From Oscillospiraceae bacterium (GTDB lineage Bacteria > Bacillota > Clostridia > Oscillospirales > Ruminococcaceae): a stretch of DNA of 7,869 nt. Position numbers and translations under genes: made by a program. The notes beneath the pieces were generated by a model. It saw only the letters and a program-made list of their open reading frames with translations, ran no database searches and was not told the DNA's origin. Below, one piece after another: positions 1 through 5,060 of this stretch. The stretch covers positions 1 to 7,869 of the forward strand of contig JARBTU010000069.1 of the NCBI GenBank assembly GCA_029240015.1. The letters run 5' to 3'. Every line of letters begins with the position of its first letter. The first letter of the stretch is position 1.

Positions 1-1
1 G

Positions 2-202
2 TTCCATCTTGCGTCCAATCCAAACAGGGTGTATACCCGTGACCAGTTGCTGGATGAAGTGTGGGGATTCGAATATTATGGTGATTCAAGAACGATTGAC
101 GTTCATGTAAAAAGACTTCGTGAAAAACTGGAAGGCATTTCCGACGAATGGTCACTAAAAACAGTTTGGGGCGTTGGTTATAAGTTCGAGGTAAACGAAT
201 AG
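2..202 (+). CDS. OmpR/PhoB-family response regulator, C-terminal DNA-binding domain (5' truncated by window)
   Basis: Reading from base 2 gives 66 codons and a TAG stop at 200-202. They match the second half of an OmpR/PhoB winged-helix domain: a TRDQLLDEVWG segment, then YYGDSRTIDVHVKRLREKL, which is the recognition helix region of the family, and a final TVWGVGYKFE that forms the wing hairpin. The receiver domain with its phosphorylated Asp lies upstream of the window. By family knowledge the protein binds direct-repeat DNA sites when phosphorylated by its partner kinase. The histidine kinase encoded 127 nt downstream on the same strand is the obvious partner. The surviving part cannot tell WalR, CssR, ResD or PhoP-like regulators apart, so no gene symbol is given. 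The family call is very secure; the identity of the regulon is unknown. Confidence 0.95.
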   Translation, partial: FHLASNPNRVYTRDQLLDEVWGFEYYGDSRTIDVHVKRLREKLEGISDEWSLKTVWGVGYKFEVNE

Positions 203-225
203 ATTTAAAACGAAACAATATAAAC

Positions 226-255
226 AATTGTCGGACAAAAATCGGTCCGACAATT
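226..255 (+). terminator. Perfect inverted repeat between regulator and kinase genes; possible attenuator or weak terminator
   Basis: The arm AATTGTCGGAC (226-236) is exactly complementary to GTCCGACAATT (245-255), an 11-bp stem with an 8-nt loop. It starts 23 nt after the regulator's stop. The sequence that follows (CCTTTCAGGG) has no run of T, so a full intrinsic terminator is doubtful. Partial termination, RNA processing, or a dyad bound by a regulator would all fit. It may set different expression levels for the regulator and the kinase. Confidence 0.5.
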
Positions 256-298
256 CCTTTCAGGGAACAGTATTTTTCTTGCTTTCATAAAAATCTTT

Positions 299-331
299 AT
301 GCCTTTCTGGGTGAAAGGCACGGAAAGGCAT
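299..331 (+). promoter_or_regulatory. Switchable hairpin over the kinase ribosome binding site and start
   Basis: ATGCCTTTC (299-307) can pair perfectly over 9 bp with GAAAGGCAT (323-331), which contains the purine-rich GGAAAGG and the first two bases of the 330 ATG. The same arm can instead pair over 8 bp with GAAAGGCA at 313-320, a copy of the same motif 10 bases upstream. The two pairings exclude each other. In the longer one the start codon at 330 is buried; in the shorter one it is free. The pairing is seen in the sequence; a role in translation control is inference. Confidence 0.45.
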
Positions 332-1790
332 GACTTTTATTATGCAAAAAAGTATATTTGCTAAGTATTTTTCCGTCTGTGCAACAATAATACTTATTAG
401 TACGACCATTCTTGGTGCGGTCTTACTTATTTTTGTATCTCAATATTTTAAGCAGGAAAAATACGACCTTTTAAAAACAAACGTCCAAAAAGCCTCCCTC
501 TATACCTCTAAGATACTAATAAATTATGACTATAATAGCTCCTTGGCGTATATCTCCGATTATTATAATCTCTATGCGGATGCGATTGACTCGGTTTTCT
601 TTCTAACCAATACTTCCGGTACTACATTATATTGTACGGAAGTTAGTCCTTGCATCCACACAACCTATATGGTTCCTCAAAGGATACTTGAAAGTACGAA
701 AGATGGGGAGTTTTTCGAATCGGGAAGGCTGGGCGGAATTTATAAAGAATCCAATTATACGGTCGGAATCCCTGTTTACGACAGAGATCAAAACATCATA
801 GCATACGTCTTTTCTTCTATGCCGGCAAAGACTATGTCATCCTTTCTGGGCGAAATTTTAAAGATGTATATCATTTCATCCGGTGCAATGCTTTTAATTG
901 CCTTTATATTGGTATACTTCATTACACTGCAGATGGTAAAGCCTTTGAGAGAGATGTCTCTTGCGGCGAAAAGATTCGGTCAGGGAGAGTTCTCTGCTCG
1001 AATCCCTGTTACCAGCAACGATGAAGTGGGTCAATTGGCCATGTCACTGAACAACATGGCTCAATCTTTATCCATTCTTGAGAACATGCGGAGAAGTTTT
1101 ACCGCCAATGTTTCTCATGAGCTAAAAACGCCGATGACTTCCATTTCGGGCTTTGTGGATGGGATTCTTGACGGAACCATTCCGGAAGAAAAACATAAGC
1201 AATATCTTCTCATCGTGTCAGAAGAAACCAAAAGGCTGTCAAGATTGGTTCGTTCTATGCTTAATCTTGCCAAAATCGAAGCAGGTGAGATGCAACTCAG
1301 CTACTCCCAATTTGACATTGTGGACACGATCTGCCAGACGGTATTTAGCTTTGAACAGATTGCGGAACAAAAAAAACTGGATATCCGCGGACTGGATCAT
1401 GATAAAGTCATCATTGACGCTGATCCGGACTTGATCCATCAGGTCATCTATAATCTGACCGAAAACGCGATAAAATTTGTCAATGAAGGCGGGTATATTG
1501 AGTTTGGTTTCAGCTATGAAGGCGGGAAAGTTTATATCAGTGTCAAAAACAGCGGCGCGGGACTTACCAAAGAAGAAATTGCCCATGTGTTTGAACGATT
1601 TTATAAAACCGATAAATCAAGAGGTCTTGACAAAAACGGTGTCGGTCTTGGCCTTTATATTGTTCGAACAATCATAAATCTTCATGGAGGAGATATAATA
1701 GTAAGGAGCAATTACGGAGAATTCTGTGAATTCGTCTTCTCCTTACCAGCTAAAAAGACAACAAAACTAGTCAAGTTAAAGAAAAATTAA
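330..1790 (+). CDS. Membrane-bound sensor histidine kinase of a two-component system
   Basis: This 486-residue protein has the full sensor-kinase order: a first membrane helix (about residues 14-38), an extracytoplasmic domain of about 135 residues (39-174), a second helix (176-199), a HAMP linker (200-252), a HisKA dimerisation domain with phosphoacceptor His263 in VSHELKTP, and a C-terminal ATPase domain. In the latter the N box has Asn375 and Asn379 (NLTENAIKF), the G1 box reads NSGAG (407-411), the F box FERFYKTDKS (421-430) and the G2 box GVGLGLYIV (437-445). Asn407 stands where many kinases have Asp. The sensor domain carries Cys102 and Cys108, a possible disulfide. It should autophosphorylate His263 and pass the phosphate to the regulator just upstream. 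The start is uncertain: ATG 330 has a GAAAGG 11 nt before it, and ATG 342 (residue 5) has GGAAAGG 13 nt before it. The ligand is unknown. The htrA gene downstream suggests envelope or secretion stress, as for CssS, or a WalK-like role, but this is inference. Confidence 0.95.
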   Translation: MTFIMQKSIFAKYFSVCATIILISTTILGAVLLIFVSQYFKQEKYDLLKTNVQKASLYTSKILINYDYNSSLAYISDYYNLYADAIDSVFFLTNTSGTTLYCTEVSPCIHTTYMVPQRILESTKDGEFFESGRLGGIYKESNYTVGIPVYDRDQNIIAYVFSSMPAKTMSSFLGEILKMYIISSGAMLLIAFILVYFITLQMVKPLREMSLAAKRFGQGEFSARIPVTSNDEVGQLAMSLNNMAQSLSILENMRRSFTANVSHELKTPMTSISGFVDGILDGTIPEEKHKQYLLIVSEETKRLSRLVRSMLNLAKIEAGEMQLSYSQFDIVDTICQTVFSFEQIAEQKKLDIRGLDHDKVIIDADPDLIHQVIYNLTENAIKFVNEGGYIEFGFSYEGGKVYISVKNSGAGLTKEEIAHVFERFYKTDKSRGLDKNGVGLGLYIVRTIINLHGGDIIVRSNYGEFCEFVFSLPAKKTTKLVKLKKN

Positions 1791-1821
1791 TGATATGAAA
1801 ACATTCCGTTATTTTGAGTTT

Positions 1822-1850
1822 ATGACTTATTAACATCTATATTATATAAT
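1822..1850 (+). promoter_or_regulatory. Putative sigma-A-type promoter of htrA
   Basis: A perfect TATAAT (1845-1850) lies 17 nt downstream of ATGACT (1822-1827, four of six matches to TTGACA). Transcription would start near 1857, about 36 nt before the htrA ATG. No terminator is visible between the kinase stop (1790) and this promoter, so htrA may be read both from here and from upstream. Confidence 0.55.
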
Positions 1851-1876
1851 AAATGAAACAAACTAAAAGTTATTTT

Positions 1877-1885
1877 GGAAAGGGG
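1877..1885 (+). promoter_or_regulatory. htrA ribosome binding site (decides the start)
   Basis: GGAAAGGGG ends 7 nt before the ATG at 1893. The frame is also open from a TTG at 1875, but that codon overlaps the ribosome binding site, so 1893 is the start used. Confidence 0.8.
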
Positions 1886-1892
1886 TATATCA

Positions 1893-3536
1893 ATGAACGA
1901 CTTCTTTGATAATACTGAAAACGAAAATCCGGATAAGAAAGATTTCGAAGACGATAAAGAAATCGGTCCGTCCAATTCTTCTGAAAGCGATCAAGCGGAT
2001 GAAAATCACGAGCCCACCATGAATCAGGAGCGGTCTGATGACAGCAGCCAACCGAATCAAACTCAAGATTCACAACCGTCCAATCAAAATCCTTATGGGC
2101 AAGAACCCCCTAAAGAACAATCCTATACTCCTTATTCATACAACCAGTATCAGTCCCCGTATACGAGTCCGCAAAATCAACCGTATTCCAATAATCAAAA
2201 TCAACCATACTCCAACCAAAATCAACCATACACAAACGGGCAGAATAATAACAATTACACCCAAAACCATCCTTCTCAAAATCAGGACTGGATTTTTCCT
2301 GACTATGACCAACCGAACAACTTCAACAATTCAATGAATCATCCTAAAAAACCTCGTAAAAACAAAGGGTTGATTGCCTTGATTGTTGTAATCAGTGTAA
2401 TTGTTGTCTTTTCCATAGGCGGTGTTGGTGTTTACACCTTACACCAATCCGGATTTTTTGAACAACTTACAAATGAAAGCGAATCGACCAACAGCGGTCC
2501 GAATGTTGTTATCAACAACAAGCCTACCGACAATACTTCTACTACAAACAACACTTCCGGGAAGCTTACAACCCCTCAAATAGCAAAAAAAGTTCGCCCT
2601 TCAGTTGTCGGAATTGTAGTATACACACGTTCTCAGGATATCGAGAACATGGGCGAATCGACCGGTCAGGGATCCGGTATTATTATGAGCAAAGACGGCT
2701 ACATCATTACCAACGCCCACGTTGTTGAAGGAGCAGACGGCATTAAAGTCGTTTTAGACAATTCGGAAGAATATGAAGCAACCCTAGTCGGAAAAGACAC
2801 CAAGACCGACCTTGCTGTAATTAAAATTAAAGCCAACAACCTTACCGCCGCAAACTTTGGAGATTCTTCTCAGATGGAAGTAGGCGAAACAGTGATTGCA
2901 ATCGGAAACCCAAGCGGATTGGATCTTGCAGGAAGCGTTACACAGGGAATCGTTTCCGCGGTGGACCGTTTGGTTAAAGGTTCCTCAGGCTATTCAATGA
3001 AATGTATCCAGACCGACGCGGCCATCAATCCAGGTAACTCCGGCGGCGCTTTGGTGAATCAATACGGTCAGGTAATCGGCATCAACTCTGCAAAAATTGC
3101 CGCAACGGAATATGAGGGAATTGGATTTTCCATTCCCATGAACGAAGCCAAACCGATTATAGACAATCTGATTAAATATGGATATATTAAAGATCGTGCA
3201 AGATTGGGCATATCCTTTCAAATGATTGATGAAGTTTACGCAAAAATCAAAGATGTTCCAACCGGTCTTTACATCAAGGAAATTGATCAAACAACCGATA
3301 CGTATAAAAAAGGCGTTCGGGTTGGCGATATTGTTACCAAAATTGATGGCAAGAAAATAACCGACGCGGATGCGGTTTCGGAACTTTTAAAAACCAAGAA
3401 GCCGGGTCAGACAGTAAAACTTACCGTTTACCGCCTGTCTTTAACAGGCGGGAATCCCTCGACTTTTGATGTTACTGTTGCACTCGGCGAAGACCGCGGA
3501 GAAGCGACAAACAACCAGCAATCCATTACTCCATAA
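1893..3536 (+). CDS. htrA: HtrA/DegP-like membrane-anchored serine protease (S1C family, trypsin-like plus PDZ)
   Basis: A 547-residue surface protease. Residues 1-158 form a cytoplasmic, disordered tail: acidic at first (about 8-45), then rich in Asn, Gln, Pro, Tyr and Ser (50-145), with three near-repeats of NQPYS/T at about 95-117. A basic stretch (KKPRKNK, about 152-158) and a single membrane helix (159-182) anchor it with the catalytic part outside the cell. A Ser/Thr/Asn-rich linker follows to about 224. The protease domain (about 228-425) shows the full triad: His276 in TNAHVV, Asp306 in TDLAVIK and Ser383 in NPGNSGGAL. One PDZ domain (about 434-534) binds substrate or regulates activity. 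HtrA proteases degrade or refold misfolded secreted proteins. The gene follows a two-component system, as with CssRS control of htrA or htrC at the end of the walRK operon in Bacillus; control by the upstream kinase is inference. The tail is longer than in B. subtilis HtrA. The family call is secure; the exact paralogue (HtrA, HtrB or HtrC) is not. Confidence 0.95.
   Translation: MNDFFDNTENENPDKKDFEDDKEIGPSNSSESDQADENHEPTMNQERSDDSSQPNQTQDSQPSNQNPYGQEPPKEQSYTPYSYNQYQSPYTSPQNQPYSNNQNQPYSNQNQPYTNGQNNNNYTQNHPSQNQDWIFPDYDQPNNFNNSMNHPKKPRKNKGLIALIVVISVIVVFSIGGVGVYTLHQSGFFEQLTNESESTNSGPNVVINNKPTDNTSTTNNTSGKLTTPQIAKKVRPSVVGIVVYTRSQDIENMGESTGQGSGIIMSKDGYIITNAHVVEGADGIKVVLDNSEEYEATLVGKDTKTDLAVIKIKANNLTAANFGDSSQMEVGETVIAIGNPSGLDLAGSVTQGIVSAVDRLVKGSSGYSMKCIQTDAAINPGNSGGALVNQYGQVIGINSAKIAATEYEGIGFSIPMNEAKPIIDNLIKYGYIKDRARLGISFQMIDEVYAKIKDVPTGLYIKEIDQTTDTYKKGVRVGDIVTKIDGKKITDADAVSELLKTKKPGQTVKLTVYRLSLTGGNPSTFDVTVALGEDRGEATNNQQSITP
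2175..2243 (+). repeat. Degenerate in-frame tandem repeat (NQPY[ST]N units) in the htrA tail
   Basis: Three adjoining units of 8, 7 and 8 codons encode NQPYSNNQ, NQPYSNQ and NQPYTNGQ. The DNA units begin AATCAACC and stay similar for about 20 bases, so they probably arose by duplication. Similar PY-containing segments flank them (SPYTSPQ before, NYTQN after). Such an array could vary in copy number between strains. Confidence 0.7.
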
Positions 3537-3548
3537 TATATTATAAGG

Positions 3549-3577
3549 TTGTAAACCATGCAAGGATAATGTATAAT
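3549..3577 (+). promoter_or_regulatory. Putative sigma-A-type promoter of prmA, inside the htrA terminator
   Basis: TTGTAA (3549-3554, four of six consensus bases) and a perfect TATAAT (3572-3577) are 17 nt apart. The -10 box lies in the loop of the htrA terminator hairpin. Transcription would begin near 3584, within the 3' arm, and reach prmA about 38 nt later. Confidence 0.5.
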
Positions 3578-3593
3578 GACCCTTGCATGGTTT
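3553..3593 (+). terminator. Intrinsic terminator downstream of htrA
   Basis: AAACCATGCAAGG (3553-3565) pairs perfectly over 13 bp with CCTTGCATGGTTT (3581-3593), with a 15-nt loop, and the 3' arm runs into TTTTTT at 3591-3596. It begins 16 nt after the htrA stop. The loop is long for a terminator, and it holds a TATAAT box. Confidence 0.85.
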
Positions 3594-3607
3594 TTTATAT
3601 TACAAAT

Positions 3608-3612
3608 GGAGG
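3608..3612 (+). promoter_or_regulatory. prmA ribosome binding site (decides the start)
   Basis: GGAGG lies 9 nt before the ATG at 3622. The frame is also open from a TTG at 3583, but that codon sits in the terminator arm with no ribosome binding site, so 3622 is preferred. Confidence 0.8.
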
Positions 3613-3621
3613 AACTCATTT

Positions 3622-4590
3622 ATGGAATGGATCCAAGCGACTATTTATACCACTACTCAAGCCGTCGATATTGTATCGGGTGCGCTTTTGCAAGTTGGGA
3701 TTAATGGCTTCGCCATAGAAGATGCCAATGATTTTAAGGAATTTTTAACCGATACAACAATCAACTGGGATTATGTTGACGAAGATCTCATGCGTCTTGA
3801 GCATTGCGAAACCAATGTAAAATTTTATCTTACGAAAAATCCGCAAGGTTCTGATATGCTATCTGATGTCAAATCTAAACTCTTGAGCCTAAAAGATCTA
3901 TCGCCCGATTTGGATTTCGGACGGTTGGAATTGGAACTGGACTCCATCCATGAGGAAGACTGGGCAAACGCATGGAAAGAATATTATCATCCTACAAAAG
4001 TCGGTGAAAAACTTGTTATCTGCCCTTCGTGGGAAGACTATAAGGCTTCTGACGGGGAAACTAAAATCGTCCTCAATCCGGGAATGGCTTTCGGAACAGG
4101 GCAACATAACACCACACGGCTTTGTATGGAGTTATTGGAGAAATATGTGTCGGACGGGATAAAAGTCTTTGACGTTGGCTGTGGAAGCGGAATTCTGGCT
4201 GTAACCGCCGTATTGCTCGGAGCAAAGTCTGCCATAGGAATAGATATTGATGAACTTGCAGCAAAAATAGGTGCAGAAAATGCGGCTCTCAACAACGTTT
4301 CGGACCAAGTTCAATTTTATTGCGGTGATTTAAGTTCTACAAGAGATCAAACGAAGGGTAAATATGAAATCATCTGTATGAATATTGTTGCAGATGTGAT
4401 AATAAGCTTATGGTGCGGCATAAAGCCTTATATGTCAGAAAACGGACGGCTGTTGCTTTCAGGAATTATTGATGAACGGGAACAAGATGTTATCGACGCA
4501 CTTTGTCAAAATGGTTTATCAATTGAATCAAGGCTTATTGATGGAGGATGGGTTGCTCTTGAATGTAAATTAATGGATAAATTGCACTAA
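3622..4590 (+). CDS. prmA: Ribosomal protein L11 methyltransferase
   Basis: A 322-residue cytoplasmic enzyme that uses S-adenosylmethionine to methylate amino groups of ribosomal protein L11. The N-terminal part (about 1-95) is the substrate-recognition domain of the family. Then come the conserved EEDWANAWKEYYHP (111-124) and NPGMAFGTGQHNTT (152-165), the PrmA signature normally written DPGLAFGTGTHPTT. The Rossmann methyltransferase core shows motif I VFDVGCGSG (182-190), the cofactor-ribose acidic strand end GIDID (206-210) and NIVADVI (254-260), the Gram-positive form of the NPL-type catalytic loop. The length is close to that of Bacillus PrmA (about 310). In many Firmicutes prmA lies behind dnaJ in the hrcA-grpE-dnaK-dnaJ cluster. 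Here it stands alone between htrA and groESL, still beside chaperone genes. It appears monocistronic: a terminator precedes it and a promoter region follows. The call is secure. Confidence 0.97.
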   Translation: MEWIQATIYTTTQAVDIVSGALLQVGINGFAIEDANDFKEFLTDTTINWDYVDEDLMRLEHCETNVKFYLTKNPQGSDMLSDVKSKLLSLKDLSPDLDFGRLELELDSIHEEDWANAWKEYYHPTKVGEKLVICPSWEDYKASDGETKIVLNPGMAFGTGQHNTTRLCMELLEKYVSDGIKVFDVGCGSGILAVTAVLLGAKSAIGIDIDELAAKIGAENAALNNVSDQVQFYCGDLSSTRDQTKGKYEIICMNIVADVIISLWCGIKPYMSENGRLLLSGIIDEREQDVIDALCQNGLSIESRLIDGGWVALECKLMDKLH

Positions 4591-4592
4591 TA

Positions 4593-4653
4593 TGATTTGT
4601 GAATTTTTCTTTTTTTTATTCAATATGCTGTTTTTTAAATTATTCACAAATCA
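4593..4653 (+). terminator. 12-bp inverted repeat with T-rich loop downstream of prmA; possible terminator
   Basis: TGATTTGTGAAT (4593-4604) pairs perfectly with ATTCACAAATCA (4642-4653). The 37-nt loop is mostly T, including an eight-T run, and the 3' arm ends 4 nt before the proposed -35 box of groES. It begins right after the prmA stop. A stem this AT-rich with so long a loop is a poor standard terminator. T runs in the loop and at 4662-4666 could still support termination, or the dyad could be a protein-binding site. Confidence 0.45.
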
Positions 4654-4657
4654 ACTC

Positions 4658-4685
4658 TTGATTTTTCATAAATATTAATTACAAT
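4658..4685 (+). promoter_or_regulatory. Putative sigma-A-type promoter of groES-groEL
   Basis: TTGATT (4658-4663) and TACAAT (4680-4685) are 16 nt apart. Transcription would start near 4692, at the left edge of CIRCE, the usual geometry in Gram-positive heat-shock operons where HrcA binding blocks the polymerase. Confidence 0.65.
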
Positions 4686-4686
4686 T

Positions 4687-4727
4687 ATATTTGTTAGCAC
4701 TCCTTATCTTGGAGTGCTAACAAATAT
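4687..4727 (+). promoter_or_regulatory. CIRCE operator (HrcA binding site) with extended arms
   Basis: The consensus TTAGCACTC (4694-4702), a 9-nt spacer and GAGTGCTAA (4712-4720) are all exact. The dyad goes beyond the core: 4687-4703 and 4711-4727 are perfectly complementary over 17 bp around a 7-nt centre. By family knowledge HrcA binds here and represses until heat or misfolded protein titrates GroEL, which HrcA needs for activity. hrcA itself is not in the window. In the mRNA the same dyad forms a 5' UTR hairpin. Confidence 0.98.
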
Positions 4728-4755
4728 CAAAAATTTTTTTGAGGAGGAATAGAAA

Positions 4756-5040
4756 ATGACTATTAAACCTCTAGCGGATAGGATAGTTATCAAAATGGTA
4801 GAAGCTGAGGAAACAACTAAAAGTGGTATTATTTTGGCCGGTTCGGCAAAAGAAAAACCACAAGTGGCGGAAGTCATTGCAGTAGGTCCCGGCGGAGTTG
4901 TAGACGGAAAAGAGATTAAAATGGAGCTTTCCGTTGGAAACAAAGTGTTGATCAGCAAATATGCCGGAACAGAAGTTAAACTTGATGGTCAGGAAGTGAC
5001 CATTCTTCGTCAAAGCGATGTATTGGCAATTGTTGAATAA
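4756..5040 (+). CDS. groES: Co-chaperonin GroES (Hsp10)
   Basis: A 94-residue protein of normal GroES length. It begins with IKPLADRIVIK, the family's first strand. The mobile loop (about 16-33) carries the hydrophobic tripeptide region GIIL (24-27) that docks on the GroEL apical domain, and the dome loop GPGG is at 44-47. The ending DVLAIVE is typical. It forms a seven-membered lid that closes the GroEL folding chamber in the cytoplasm. The ribosome binding site GAGGAGG (4741-4747) is 8 nt before the ATG. It is the first gene of a two-gene operon with groEL, 20 nt downstream, under CIRCE control. Confidence 0.99.
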   Translation: MTIKPLADRIVIKMVEAEETTKSGIILAGSAKEKPQVAEVIAVGPGGVVDGKEIKMELSVGNKVLISKYAGTEVKLDGQEVTILRQSDVLAIVE

Positions 5041-5060
5041 ATATTTTGGAGGGAACTTAA

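Noticed and set aside
1239..1586. A 115-codon minus-strand open frame inside the kinase gene
   Set aside because: It is fully antisense to the HisKA and ATPase domains, with no start signal or recognisable protein motif; it is a shadow of the real gene.
1959..1979. ATCGGTCCG followed by CAATTC resembles the hairpin sequence at 241-257
   Set aside because: The second copy is inside the htrA coding region (codons for IGPSNS) and lacks the complementary arm. The shared nine bases are probably chance.
2175..2243. The short direct repeats as a possible CRISPR array
   Set aside because: The units are adjacent, 21-24 bases long, in frame with htrA and without spacers. They are protein-coding tandem repeats.
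2038..2337. A 99-codon plus-strand frame overlapping the htrA tail, rich in Ile, Lys and Thr
   Set aside because: It is the +1 reading of the low-complexity repeat, so its regular composition reflects the Asn/Gln codons of htrA. No ribosome binding site was found.
3531..3548. ATAATATATTAT palindrome at the htrA stop as an operator
   Set aside because: It is a pure A/T run overlapping the stop codon, is expected by chance at this composition, and the flanking CC and GG are not symmetric about it.
4741..5060. A riboswitch or thermometer RNA in front of groES or groEL
   Set aside because: The only structure in the leader is the CIRCE dyad, and the groES-groEL gap is 20 nt with an exposed GGAGGG. 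No ROSE-like or fourU element was seen.
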